In this document: piece by piece, positions 48,901 through 58,618 of the stretch
How positions within the stretch are numbered: position 1 is the stretch's first letter
Layout of the letters: each line of letters starts with the position of its first letter
NCBI GenBank assembly: GCA_977017575.1
Contig: CDRNVI010000016.1
Coordinates: forward strand, 124,001 to 188,000
Direction of reading: 5' to 3'
DNA length: 64,000 nt
Origin: Paramoeba atlantica
Lineage: Eukaryota > Discosea
Notes under the pieces: generated by a model
What the model saw: the letters and a program-made list of their open reading frames with translations, nothing else
The model's database searches: none
What the model was told of the DNA's origin: nothing
Made by a program: the position numbers and the translations under genes

Positions 48901-50988
48901 CGGCAGGCAAGAATTATAGAGATCGCTTCGAGACACTTGTCATTGGGTGGCCATTTGTATAAAAAATCTCTGATATCCGCTCTCCATGAAGATCATAGAA
49001 TACACTTGCCAAAGATTGCTTCCCGCCAAGACATACGATATCCTATCTCTGATAAAATAGATCTTCGGATAGAAGAGATTCTTACCTTTTTGCTAGGAAT
49101 ACGTCGTTGGATGACCTGTTTCATGAAAACGTTTTGCGTGACTTGCTCCGAACGAATCGTTTCTCGACTAATCGATCGAGTCTTACGGCCTGTTTTGAGT
49201 AGCCGAACAACGGAAATTGAGCATCGATGCTCGGCACAGATACTAGAAGGAGATTACTTGTGCCCTGGTCATCATGGTTGCGAAACGACTGTTAAAGTTT
49301 TATCACTTTTCATGGAAGGAAATGACTGGTTGCTCGATTTCTACACAGAACGAGAGAAGGAATACAGGCTCATCCATTGGTGCCTTAAAAACCGCGGCCT
49401 AGCGACACCCATCCGAGTTTGTCACATGACCAGAAATGCACCTTACGGAGGACTCGTCTCTTGTCTCCCTACTGCGTACGACGCACAATATGATGTTACC
49501 GACCAGGGCGCTCGTTCGAATAGTTTAGTAACATTCCCGAGTGGTGGCGAAGAAAACAGATTGGGGTCGATGCCTCAGCGCTGGTGGCAAGTTACCAGAA
49601 ATGTCACTAGTACTTTGTTTCGGATAGCGATTCATACACCAGAGAGCGATCGCACGAAATCTGTCCTCAATGAAGCTCTTTTGACTCAATCTAGTGAGCA
49701 GCTCACCCGCGCACGTGATCTGATCGTGCAGTGCTCATTCGGAGTAGCTGGCCATACAGTAACACAGGTCGAGGACTTATCTTGTTACGAAATTTTGTCC
49801 TTAACGCCTGAGAATTCAAAGCTGTTTGGTCCTATGGCCCTTTTGCACTTCAAAAATGGCCTGCGTTACGGGTCCGCGGTAGTAAAATCTGTTTCAGATC
49901 AAAGGAGCAACCCTTCGCACTATGACACACGCAAAATCATGACGTCAAACATTGAGTCTAGTAACGTAGAGAATGGAAGGGAGACAAGTTTGGTAGACGA
50001 ATGTGCAGTCAAACACGACCTTCCTTGCGTTACCCTTTTAATAGGGAACGCAAGTAGCGTTGACGTGAGCCTTGCTGTCGAAAGCGAAGCGTCATGCTCC
50101 ACACAGACCACGGACTCCAACATGGATGATACAAACTGCGCCATGCCTCTGCAAGGTACAATTTTTATCGCACGTGACACAATTCTTAGAAAATCCACAG
50201 AAACAGAAGCCAATGTGATACTTCCTTGGGAAGATGCAGTACTTGACGAACTAAAATCCAGTTCTGATAAGCAGAGCGAAGACTCATTGACGATTTTAAT
50301 GGACAGCAGATCGAACCACTGGATACTTCATCTGGCGGAATGTACAGTTGGTATTACGTGGCATGAAATTGTAATGCGTTGGAATATGGAAAATGACATC
50401 ACGACTCTGTGGGACAGGATAAGGAATGTAAATAGCACATGGTACAATAGTCTTTCAGAAAGTAAATGTGTCGAGCATAATCGAGCTCTTCGTGATTTTC
50501 AAACGAGTGTCACAGGATCTGCTGCCGTTTCACAACTTTTAAGGGATCCACGATTTCGAATTGATTGGCCCAGTAATGCGTTAGTGTTAGCACCAGAAAA
50601 TACGACACCAATGTGTTCACTGCCCAGTAATCTGTCCATCTTTCATTCCTTGAAAACAGGATTTCCGACCAATTCTGTTTTTCAGGAGAAAATGAGACGT
50701 GAAATAATTGACCATTTACTGTTTTATCCTTGTGCCGAGGAAGCGGAAATCTGGAAAGCAACATTATTAGACAAGATATTAACCCCATCAGAATTTAGCT
50801 TCGTGTTAGACACAATGGTAGATGAAGAAATAGTGATTCCACAGTATGCTCGAACACGTAAAGCAGTGTATGACCAGCGTTTTATCTCAAACAATGACAG
50901 TACGCGACATCACGATGAAAGAACTACATGGATTCGGGGTTTTATGATAAAAACTTCGATGAGTCAAGCACCGGACTTGACCTATTGA
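45967..50988 (+). CDS. GTF3C1: TFIIIC largest subunit (B-block binding, GTF3C1/TFC3-like)
   Basis: 1,673 residues, one exon. Residues about 130-208 match the B-block winged helix: YDEIMKVAHHIYVSGRVGIS, SHDLGTNLNIS, SIISRGLEPFGLVSAYSLRG. A second winged helix lies at about 418-492 (RKLRRYFLLEILARAPHGAL ... KKTYNRMLQTLLREKVLKST), in the place of the extended winged helix of GTF3C1. Further helical blocks follow, including a Cys-rich stretch near 1055-1105. In other eukaryotes this subunit contacts the internal B box of tRNA genes and starts RNA polymerase III complex assembly. The rest of the chain is poorly conserved, as is normal for the family. Confidence 0.75.
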   Translation: MNALLQDIECFVTANTGEGATCSLHDVRLSFTNASRRSIGKTRIPYRSEPDFQVLIAGSLIVDEYTWPWVRKEILNNPNLVVAIKRPQETLPYVVNGRSASSSTESISAFDDEVIDLFPGEHLLSKLLLYWTAEEAKYDEIMKVAHHIYVSGRVGISSHDLGTNLNISIVSVISIISRGLEPFGLVSAYSLRGNKIWVHVRWIYPEGKMTIFVASPENWISPSASQPKKQKRVKMKSTTTDTSVLHQNTPNDLSTSMFIQIFRNAYVPIQYFSLTHCIKPAILQTLNIHMWNSELNVSETALRFRFLVEKHRLRRIKDVEDLFQSESTKFVYCKRPATGYKLVISTRSTTDRSAQIGGVMRNVWEVELYPLLVTLRLVGKVVESDESLQIMRGRTKSLVLEGVTSAEMHTSMDDSTSTRKLRRYFLLEILARAPHGALERYSLYQSVKKNCGNLDKKTYNRMLQTLLREKVLKSTTVTIRGGPMHLICYPDHDDNDIIDDRAAYNKILHLNLENTHKSLTVSFAGQPPMKEKGLQSWRPPDERQKHNEKLRKERQKIKLRKEAASLFLSSEKIAETYYVVNVNGFINSSYGRARVLHYFLVDLILRKMRLQSLEYNGLQNVPSIDTDNLLEFCGTFELYPSDIVKVMSMEIVCAIFRFPIDFSLFFPIEAETHSSCQRFLQRFILPKECRQISVGNLRRASGKREILQKEILRRLPTLFNRLQNLCLINIHSFRPQSGAFLGHNSSIGKIGVLFEGSLLGQFPFAIPLPFGPEGEIERSRRIEDALRDIWYKCCDHVVRNSPSIARRLLVDHTQFITSSEKQYLDELPLEPYYLPCFDNLSVLEDKFQAYRNSFTRYFLRRREEHTLRVCKEGKFTNSIALDEGFPLEKEVVLTPWDESINSNKLCFQAAQNGIIAWWRIRKMENIEGTQVTKSISVNNQNISQLERESDISERRGTEKDQYDPSYMPGHGEKCQTLRRQARIIEIASRHLSLGGHLYKKSLISALHEDHRIHLPKIASRQDIRYPISDKIDLRIEEILTFLLGIRRWMTCFMKTFCVTCSERIVSRLIDRVLRPVLSSRTTEIEHRCSAQILEGDYLCPGHHGCETTVKVLSLFMEGNDWLLDFYTEREKEYRLIHWCLKNRGLATPIRVCHMTRNAPYGGLVSCLPTAYDAQYDVTDQGARSNSLVTFPSGGEENRLGSMPQRWWQVTRNVTSTLFRIAIHTPESDRTKSVLNEALLTQSSEQLTRARDLIVQCSFGVAGHTVTQVEDLSCYEILSLTPENSKLFGPMALLHFKNGLRYGSAVVKSVSDQRSNPSHYDTRKIMTSNIESSNVENGRETSLVDECAVKHDLPCVTLLIGNASSVDVSLAVESEASCSTQTTDSNMDDTNCAMPLQGTIFIARDTILRKSTETEANVILPWEDAVLDELKSSSDKQSEDSLTILMDSRSNHWILHLAECTVGITWHEIVMRWNMENDITTLWDRIRNVNSTWYNSLSESKCVEHNRALRDFQTSVTGSAAVSQLLRDPRFRIDWPSNALVLAPENTTPMCSLPSNLSIFHSLKTGFPTNSVFQEKMRREIIDHLLFYPCAEEAEIWKATLLDKILTPSEFSFVLDTMVDEEIVIPQYARTRKAVYDQRFISNNDSTRHHDERTTWIRGFMIKTSMSQAPDLTY

Positions 50989-51441
50989 ACGTTGTAATTG
51001 ATGCGAAAGTTAAAGTCGTATAAAATTTTTGTACATTATTCTGTGTTCGGAATCTGTGCATAACTGGTCTCGTGTAAGCGTTTCTTTTTTTGGTCAGATT
51101 GAACGTATAATATGGGAGTATACAAGAAAATCATATAGAAGTGCACATTTTTTTTGAGCATGAAAAGTTTGCAGCTAGTTTTGAAAAAAAAACGCCAAGT
51201 AGAAATCGCCATTGGTTTCAATGAGATTGGGTCGGTTCGCCTCGGTTCGCTTCGTTTCGTCCAGGTGACGTATTTTTAAGTTTCACCCCTCTTAACCTCA
51301 CTTAACCTCACTAAACGGAAGACGTGAGACAGTTCATTTCAAGACACCCACAACAAAACCCACCATCAAATGATTGACCATGATTTCACCCGTACCTGAG
51401 AACGTAAAAAGGACAAAGATACTAGCAAAGATTCTAAACTA
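50989..51441. other. Intergenic spacer before transposon block
   Basis: No gene is seen. It contains the short repeats ttcgcctcggttcgcttcg and cttaacctcacttaacctca, which may be microsatellite-like. The MITE begins at 51442. Confidence 0.5.
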
Positions 51442-51619
51442 AACCCTGTTCCGGGTTATTGTGCCCCCCCTGCACAATAACTGTCTCTAGGCACAATAAC
51501 TGGCTCTAGGCACAATAACTAAATATTGGAAAACCAAAAAAAGGGTAAAAAAATTCAGGGTTCGCAGAAACTATAAAACTATCAATATAGTACTATTGGA
51601 AAGTCGCCGTTCTCAAATC

Positions 51620-52480
51620 CCCTTTTTACGGCGGACTTCCTAGGAACCATTCCTTTCGAGCACAAAGGTGAGGACATGCAGGGCAAAGCCAAAAACGCCC
51701 TCCAAGGACTCACTCAGGGTACGCCGGCCAAGGAGCTGAGACGCAGCTTCTGTGAGGCCGCCATCCAGAAGGCCCCCTCGGCCACGCATTTGGTCTGTAT
51801 GAGACAGATTCAAAATATCCACTCTACCAAATGGATGAATGCGTGGCCGAACAGGCCGGAATACTACATGCGGGACCCCGAGTGGGAAACAACGGCCCGC
51901 CTTCGGTACTTGGTCTCCCCGGCCTCCGAACCTGAACTACAGTGCGTGTGCGGCGCCACCCTCAGGAACGAGGATTTTTGCGTCCACGCGCTGGACTGCA
52001 AGAAGGTCAGGGGCAAGACCCAAGCCTCCCGACATAAATTAGTTAAGGAAACCTTCCGAAACCTCCTAATCAACTATGGTTTCTCCCCAGACCTGTGCGA
52101 ACCCAGGTTCGACAACGGTCGAGGCCCTGACATATGCTTCCAACTTGGCCGGAAGCTCGCCCTTGTGGACGTCACCGTGGTCAACCCACTGGCCCCATCC
52201 CTCTTATACACTGAGGATGGCGGAAGGCAACAAGCGCCGCGCCCATGACGAGATGGCGGCCGCCAGAGGGATGGATTTTTTCCCCCTGGCCTTCACCACC
52301 TATGGGGTGCCTGGCCCAGAGTCCCTCAATTTTCTCAATAGGGTGGCCAGAGCACACACGTCCGACAGGGCCGGATGTCTCTCTCACCTTCTGATGGCTA
52401 TGGGAGTAGCCATCCAGAAGGGCAATGCCCAGATAGTGCAAGCGGCGGTACAGGATTGGTACCGTCGCGGGGTGCGCTAA
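51620..52480 (+). pseudogene. LINE family B: endonuclease end with one frameshift
   Basis: Reads FLGTIPFEHKGEDMQGKAKN, a CVCGATLRNEDFCVHALDC zinc cluster and a restriction-like nuclease signature GRGPDICFQLGRKLALVDVT. A frame change near 52215-52235 moves to MAEGNKRRAHDEMAAARGMD and the C-terminus VQAAVQDWYRRGVR, stop at 52480. The RT domain is absent, so the copy is 5'-truncated and dead. The family differs from LINE A but has the same zinc-plus-PD/DVTVV design. Related 3' ends occur at 22742 and 22956. Confidence 0.75.
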
Positions 52481-52692
52481 CTGGGGTAGGAGCGGGGGGT
52501 GAAAATATAAATATAAATTCACTTATCATTTTATTTATGTACTATATAGTTACTATAAACTTTTTTCGAAAACTATAAAAAACTATATTTTTTTGTTTCA
52601 CATTTTAAGCACTCCGAAGCTCACCAACACGCCATAAATACACGGCGAATTCATTTGTGTACGATTTTTCTTATTTTAAAACCCGAAAATTG

Positions 52693-52833
52693 ATGCCCGA
52701 AATTAAAGTTACGAGGGGTAGTTTCTGCAAAGATTATTTTAGTGAACTGCTGCACACGGAGGGAAGTAAACAAGCGGTTGAATGTAACTTGTGTCAGGAG
52801 GGGACGTACCCCAGTCCCATCGCGTGGCCTTGA
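52693..52833 (+). pseudogene. hAT transposase N-terminal scrap
   Basis: 46 codons: MPEIKVTRGSFCKDYFSELL, then EGSKQAVECNLCQE. These align with MEKLTRGTFCKDFFTQV ... DKQMVECKLCPE of the hAT frame at 14399. The frame stops at 52831, just after the zinc-finger cysteines. It shows that the surrounding inverted-end element is a deletion derivative of the same hAT family. Confidence 0.7.
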
Positions 52834-53785
52834 CAGATTGCCTTGTGCGAATCTTGCGTCCCGAACATCTTCTAACCGCATCGCTGTCGCCGCGCGTTGG
52901 CTGGAGCCACCGACGTTATGTCTTGGGACTGAATAACTGCTGCTCACAATTCTATGAGTTTGAATAAATACAATCATATGAGTCTGAATAAATTACGCGG
53001 TGTGTTGTCGAGTGGAGAGTTTGTACTTCCTATCGTCACTCCTTTCGCATGCGTTTCATTGCTATTTCCGAGGAGATGACACACTAGTTGATTCACTCCA
53101 GAATTTCTTGTCATATCATACGTATGTAAGCGTGTAAGAACGCATGTAGAGGCGTGTGTATGTCCTTCACAAGCGGAGAGGACTCAAAAAATATCACTAA
53201 TAAAGTGAAAAAAACTTTATAGTTTTCTTATAGTTTTATAGTAAAATATAGTAAATATAGTACTACATAGTACTATATAGTAACTATATTACTATTAACT
53301 ATAGTACTATATAGTAACTATATTCAATGAAAAAAACTATATTTTACTATATTATAGTTTCTGCGAACCCTGAAAAAAATTTTGGCGCCGCTTCGCGGCG
53401 CCTTTTTTATGTACAAACACGTTCATGTGCAGAATAAGTTCTATTTAAGGGATGCGTTGTGGAAAAAACTAAGTTATTTTCGAGAAAATGGGAATAAAAA
53501 ACAAACAAAAGATTACGGCACCGACTGGCAGCGCCATATTTGGGGGGGGGACAATAATAGTGGTTGTTTCCACTTATTGTGCCCCCCCTGCACAATAAGT
53601 AGCTCTAGGCACAATAACCCGGAACAGGGTTTATATCTTTTACAAGCAACAGAAACAAAAAATAATAATAAAAAAGATTGTTTCTATTTTTTTTGAAAAA
53701 GTGTGCAAAATTTGTTCAATTCCACCCTTTTTTCGAAGCCGTACCTCAGCGGGACGTCCTCAAAAAGTAAGGGGACCTTACCGTA

Positions 53786-54115
53786 CAGGGGTGGGCACGA
53801 AAATGTGCCGATCAAAATTTGTAAAACTTGGCCAATTTTGGAAAATAATAGCGCGTTAGAGAGCTCTCGCAGAGTTACGGGTCACCCAACTGCTCGTTTA
53901 AAACATTTTTCTTTTGTCAAAAGATACACGTTTTGGAAAATTAAAATTCTACAGTTAAGCCACTTTTTATTCTTTCTGCCCTTACTTTTGTTGTATGGCC
54001 CAGAGATTTTCAAACAACCGAAAGGTACAGAAACGTTCAAGGGGATGCTGCAGCCCTCGACAAATAAAAGCATCCCACAGGATTGTCTTAGTAAAAAAAT
54101 ATAAGGAAGCTGGTT
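53786..54115 (+). mobile_element. 5' end of a Tc1-like element ahead of the transporter gene
   Basis: Starts TA-caggggtgggcac at 53784-53786 and matches the inverted end of the element at 18011-19026 up to about 53878 (ccaattttggaaaataatag, gagagctctcgcagagtt). A start codon at 53995 opens a frame whose first 40 residues (ASHRIVLVKKYKEAGSF) resemble the transposase N-terminus at 18764 (YSHRMLLVKDYENTNSY). The rest of the transposon is missing. The frame runs on without a stop into the POT transporter. Confidence 0.65.
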
Positions 54116-54297
54116 CTTTTGAAATTGAACTTCAATTATTGAAGCACACAGAAACGCTAAATGTTCTAAAAATCGATAAAAATTACATTATGCACTCAGA
54201 GATTGAATTATCGAAAGGAGAACGACATCTAGCAATTAGTTCTTTTGGCATAAAAAATATAATATATTTCCAGAGCCCTGATAAATACGTTATTTTC

Positions 54298-55989
54298 ATG
54301 CCCTCTTCTTTCGCGATAAAACCCATAGTACTTCTTCTCGGTACTGAATTCTTCGTACGCCTGGCATACTATGGGGTTGTGTTTACGTTTGCGTCCTTCC
54401 TACAGTATCCTTTGTTGCTTTCACCGCAGAAGATCAACCTCGTGATAAACGCATTTTGGGCGATGTGCGCCGTGGCCTCTATTCTCTTCGGTATTACCGC
54501 TGACATTTGCTACAGAGGAGAAGTCAGTATTTTACGTGTGGGTGCCATGATTTACACAATTGCACTTGGCATGCTCGCTTTTTCTGCCTATTTTGACGTT
54601 TTCGGTTTTCAGCGCCCCGGAATGGAAAGCCTTCACGTTGCTGGAGTCTCTTCGAACCACGTGGCGGTTACATTATTCCTCATCGGGATTCTACTATTCT
54701 CTTTGGGATATGGCGCCATAAAAACGACGATCGGTCCCTTATTAGGGAACATGGCTAGCTACATTGAAGAAACCAGCTCCACTGCGATGTCCTCAGAGGA
54801 CTCTTCCACGGACCATGAAAAAAACTTCTCTCCCATGACACAGAGATTGTTTGGGATCTACTATTGGGTTATCAATGCTGGGGCGTTCATCGGCATTTTG
54901 CTGTGTCCGGAATTTTGCTCGCGGGCGGACAAGTACTGGAATGTTTGTCCCTCACAGATCTCCGGGTTGGACAAGTCCCACGCGGAGAGTAGGCCCGTGG
55001 AGGGAATTGTGCCGTGCGCGTCGTACTGGGCACCCTACGCGTTCTGCGCGCTTGTGAGTGTAGCAAGTTTGGTTCTCACAATTCTGTTTCGCTCGCCAAA
55101 GAAGAGACTTTCTGTAGATAAAGAGAATTTGACGCAAATCTCTGCGACTGATGCTGGGAAATCAGCCCATCGCGAGCAGCCTTTATCCTTTCACACGAAA
55201 TTTCGTATAATCAAGAGCATACTTTTTGAAACTGTTACACGAACGGCGGACAAGCAAACCCCTGAAAGAGCTATGAATTCTCCAGTATTTGAGTTAGAGA
55301 AGAGAAAATTGAAACGAATTCTTACGCTCTTTGCTGTGCTACCCCTTTTCTGGGTTCTGGCTAATCAGCAGTCTTCCAACTATATATTGCAGGCGAATTA
55401 CATGGCCCGACCCTCGTGGTTAGCATCTCCGAGCGCTCTGAATGGACTAAACACCATAATTCTTCTCATCGTCATTCCGCTGCTGGAGATTATTTTTGCA
55501 AAAAGCGCGTTTGCTCACCGATTTAGCTCTCCGAAATGGCGAATCGCCGGAGGTTTACTCCTGTCTGCTATTGGCCTAGCCTACGCAGCCATTTTACAGT
55601 GGACGCTAGATAGCCGAGGAAATTTTGACACGCTGGGCAACTATGAGTTACACGGGAACGATAAATTATCCATCTGGGTACAAGTTCCCCTGTACGTCGT
55701 GCAAAGTATTGCCGAGAGCTTGACAAGTATTACGACTCTTCAACTGGCCTATACTTGGGCACCTACAATGCTAAAATCGTTTTGCATGTCATTATACATT
55801 TTTACATCATTTGTCGCCTCACTGGTTGGTATGACCCTTGTACCATTGTCGACCCCCTCACGCTTTGTGTACCTGTTTTCGGGCTGCGCATTCGCAATGC
55901 TCCTAGAATTTATCTTGTTTGTTGTGTTTTTTAACGATAATTTGCAAAGTGCGACTGATGATGAATGTGCAAGATATTCTGGGCAATGA
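54298..55989 (+). CDS. POT/PTR family proton-coupled oligopeptide transporter
   Basis: 563 residues from the ATG at 54298; the frame is open upstream to an ATG at 53995, adding a transposase-like leader. About 12 membrane segments are visible. TEFFVRLAYYG lies where POT proteins have ExxERFxYYG: Glu17, Arg21 and YYG are kept, but the second Glu is Val20. NAFWAMCAVASILFGITADI matches the second helix (family: DxxGRxxxI region), and NQQSSNYILQANYM matches the QQ-x-S-x-x-x-x-Q signature in helix 7. The family imports di- and tripeptides with protons. The loop between helices 6 and 7 is long and charged (about 265-335). Confidence 0.75.
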   Translation: MPSSFAIKPIVLLLGTEFFVRLAYYGVVFTFASFLQYPLLLSPQKINLVINAFWAMCAVASILFGITADICYRGEVSILRVGAMIYTIALGMLAFSAYFDVFGFQRPGMESLHVAGVSSNHVAVTLFLIGILLFSLGYGAIKTTIGPLLGNMASYIEETSSTAMSSEDSSTDHEKNFSPMTQRLFGIYYWVINAGAFIGILLCPEFCSRADKYWNVCPSQISGLDKSHAESRPVEGIVPCASYWAPYAFCALVSVASLVLTILFRSPKKRLSVDKENLTQISATDAGKSAHREQPLSFHTKFRIIKSILFETVTRTADKQTPERAMNSPVFELEKRKLKRILTLFAVLPLFWVLANQQSSNYILQANYMARPSWLASPSALNGLNTIILLIVIPLLEIIFAKSAFAHRFSSPKWRIAGGLLLSAIGLAYAAILQWTLDSRGNFDTLGNYELHGNDKLSIWVQVPLYVVQSIAESLTSITTLQLAYTWAPTMLKSFCMSLYIFTSFVASLVGMTLVPLSTPSRFVYLFSGCAFAMLLEFILFVVFFNDNLQSATDDECARYSGQ

Positions 55990-56330
55990 TTTCATTTTTT
56001 GACGATTATTAATCTTCGTGGAAGATGAATTAAAAAACTATTGTTTCATTCCATTAAAGGTTAAATACAGTGGTGTTCAGCCTCTTTTACCCCCCCCTAC
56101 AGGTCTTGTATTTTGTCCGATTTTGGAAATATTTAGTATAACACCGTTTTTCGACCCAATCGTTCCGAATCCGAGGTCCTTTTCACTCGAGCGACCCCCT
56201 ACCCCCCCTAGCCAGGTAGGGGTCAAAAAAGCTAATTGCGACTTTTTTCGGGGCATTTTTTCGAATTTTTCGGATGAGGAACAGTAGTAAAGTAGGTCAG
56301 AAGACGTGGAAAAAGAGTACAAAGTAATCT

Positions 56331-57227
56331 CTAGTATTTAGTCATATGCCCTTTGGCCTCCTTGACCAAAAGTAAACGTTTACGATAGTTCCGGAAGATA
56401 TTCTTAAACGTTTCCGGTTGATCTTCGGAAAAAAAACGAAAAATTTCAATGATGGACTCCCGAAGTTGAGTCCTGTTTCGGGGTTTCAGCACATCCTTTA
56501 CGCGGCGAGACATCGCTGCCCACCCCGTTTCAACGGGGTTTAAATCAGGGGAGAGAGGGGGGAAGTCAAGACGACGTTTCAGATACTTTTTTTTAACAAT
56601 CGAGTGGGTGGGGGCGTTGTCCATTTGTAGGATGGGCTTCCGGTGCGAACGAAAAAAACTGGCCATGCCACTTTCTTCATAAGCCAGTAAAATCTGTTCG
56701 GAGTTAACAGAAGCACCCTGTTCTCCCTCAAAGATGAAGAACAGACCGTAGTTATAGGAATACCCCATCCACACCATTATCCCCCTCACCCCAAAATGTT
56801 TTCCCCGCCGGTCCGATTGCCTCAGATGAGGTGCTCGCTTGCGACCGACGTAAAAGTCGGCGTTTGACCCCGCACAGCAACTGAACAGTTTTTCGTCGGT
56901 AAAAACAATGTTCAGGTAGTCAGCGTCACTCCACTTAAGCATGTCCTTCACATACTTAAGACGGAGTTGAATGTGACGCGGTTTGAGACCAAGGTCTTTG
57001 GCCTTGCGAAGGCGCCCATAGCCCTTAAAATTAAGAGCTCGCCGGACACTACTCAGGGAGCTTCCATGATTGCTTCGCACCTCGCGATGCACGACAGAGA
57101 ACGTAGGACAACCCTCCACAGTATCCTTCGACACTCTCCGGCACGCAGAAACACGTTTACAATAGTTCCGGAAGATATTCTTAAACGTTTCCGGTTGATC
57201 TTCGGAAAAAAAAACGAAAAATTTCAA
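56331..57227 (-). pseudogene. Duplicate transposase segment without its own N-terminus
   Basis: A 298-codon frame starting inside the duplicated C-terminal sequence and passing at the duplication joint (RNYCKR|VSACRR) into the transposase middle. It then has FTDEK, MDNAPTH, SPDLNPVE and the proper end AKGHMTKY. The DNA-binding N-terminus is missing. It arose through the 777-bp tandem duplication. Confidence 0.8.
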
Positions 57228-58170
57228 TGATGGACTCCCGAAGTTGAGTCCTGTTCCGGGGTTTCAGCACATCCTTTACGCGGCGAGACATCGCTGCCCA
57301 CCCCGTTTCAACGGGGTTTAAATCAGGGGAGAGAGGGGGGAAGTCAAGACGACGTTTCAGATACTTTTTTTTAACAATCGAGTGGGTGGGGGCGTTGTCC
57401 ATTGGTAGGATGGGCTTCCGGTGCAAACGAAAAAAACTGGCCATGCCACTTTCTTCATAAGCCAGTAAAATCTGTTCGGAGTTAACAGAAGCACCCTGTT
57501 CTCCCTCAAAGATGAAGAACAGACCGTAGTTATAGGAATACCCCATCCACACCATTATCCCCCTCACCCCAAAATGTTTTCCCCGCCGGTCCGATTGCCT
57601 CAGACGAGGTGCTCGCTTGCGACCGACGTAAAAGTCGGCGTTTGACCCCGCACAGCAACTGAACAGTTTTTCGTCGGTAAAAACAATGTTCAGGTAGTCA
57701 GCGTCACTCCACTTAAGCATGTCCTTCACATACTTAAGACGGAGTTGAATGTGACGCGGTTTGAGACCAAGGTCTTTGGCCTTGCGAAGGCGCCCATAGC
57801 CCTTAAAATTAAGAGCTCGCCGGACACTACTCAGGGAGCCTCCATGATTGCTTCGCACCTCGCGATGCACGACAGAGAACGTAGGACAACCCTCCACAGT
57901 ATCCTTCGACACTCTCCGGCACGCAGAAACACATGCTTCAACGTGCCTTTGTGTAAGGACCGTACGCACCCCCTCGCGAGGTGGAGTACTGACATGCCCG
58001 TGCTCCTCATACTTCCGCACCCAATACTTTACAGTTCTGGGGGCAAGTTTATGGAGTTTTGCGACTGCCTTATAGGACTTAAGTCGCTCGTAATCGATTA
58101 CGAGTGCCGTACGCATCTCGGGGCGCACGCGGGAGGAAGGTAAACACAGGGGGCGGTGCCTCTTCGTCAT
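57181..58170 (-). CDS. Tc1/mariner-like transposase, DD29E spacing
   Basis: 329 codons from the ATG at 58170. N-terminal helix-turn-helix (KSYKAVAKLHKLAPRTVKYW, 31-50), catalytic D166 (IVFTDEKLF), D258 (PMDNAPTH) and E288 (SPDLNPVE). Only 29 residues separate the last two, fewer than the 34 of classical Tc1 and mariner enzymes. Near the C-terminus an extra A in a poly-A run (about 57208) shifts the frame, so the last about 30 residues differ from the intact end found in the adjacent duplicate at 56331. All catalytic residues are present; activity is uncertain. Confidence 0.8.
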   Translation of the reverse strand: MTKRHRPLCLPSSRVRPEMRTALVIDYERLKSYKAVAKLHKLAPRTVKYWVRKYEEHGHVSTPPREGVRTVLTQRHVEACVSACRRVSKDTVEGCPTFSVVHREVRSNHGGSLSSVRRALNFKGYGRLRKAKDLGLKPRHIQLRLKYVKDMLKWSDADYLNIVFTDEKLFSCCAGSNADFYVGRKRAPRLRQSDRRGKHFGVRGIMVWMGYSYNYGLFFIFEGEQGASVNSEQILLAYEESGMASFFRLHRKPILPMDNAPTHSIVKKKYLKRRLDFPPLSPDLNPVETGWAAMSRRVKDVLKPRNRTQLRESIIEIFRFFFRRSTGNV

Positions 58171-58618
58171 GAATCACCAATAAATGTACCAATTTTGAAA
58201 AAAATGTACTCTGTGAAAAAAAAATCGACTTTTTTGCAGTTTTTTTTCCGGTTTAGGTATGATACAGATGTCCACGAGTGAAAAGGGCCTCGGATTCGGA
58301 ACGATTGGGTCGAAAAACAGTCCCATACAAAATATTTCCAAAATTGGACAAATTACAAGACCTGTAGGGGGGGGGGTAAAAGAGGCTGAACACTACTGTA
58401 AGTCTTCAACAAATGATGCAAGGATATTTTTTTTACGTTTACAATAGAAGAATTTCACTTGTAGAGCTTTATATTAGATTCTAAGCTTCTAGACTCGATT
58501 CTAAGCTTTAATACGCATTTTCATGGATAGTAATTATGGATAGTAATCTACAATCCCAAATCACGCTCGCATTAGACAGAACATGCCGTTCTCTGTACGA
58601 ACTCAGCGACTCGGACAT

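Larger units (their letters stand above)
51556..53372. mobile_element. hAT-derived non-autonomous element carrying a LINE piece
   Basis: Inverted ends cagggttcgcagaaactata (51556) and tatagtttctgcgaaccctg (ending 53372) match the hAT end at 14200. The short A-rich direct repeat aaaaaaatt lies at both borders, consistent with an about 8-bp target duplication. Inside are a LINE family B 3' part (51620-52480), a hAT transposase N-terminal scrap (52693-52833) and AT-rich tandem sequence built on actatatagta at 53220-53350. Confidence 0.65.
51442..53632. mobile_element. TA-flanked MITE split by a hAT-derived insertion
   Basis: Ends aaccctgttccgggttattg (51442) and its complement ending gggtt (53632) are flanked by TA on both sides. 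Inside each end, words of the type aggcacaataact repeat. Without the hAT-derived insert (51556-53372) the element would be about 375 bp, a typical MITE. The right half holds a ggcgccg-cttcg-cggcgcc hairpin at 53384-53402. Confidence 0.65.
56068..58398 (-). mobile_element. Mariner-like element with 777-bp internal tandem duplication
   Basis: Inverted ends cagtggtgttcagcctcttt (56068) and its near complement (ending 58398), TA at both borders (56066-56067, 58399-58400), with end homology over about 140 bases. The body contains two head-to-tail copies of a 777-bp segment (from about 56372 and 57149) that differ at only about eight positions, so the duplication is recent. Without it the element would be about 1.55 kb. 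It lies 78 bases after the transporter stop codon. Confidence 0.85.
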
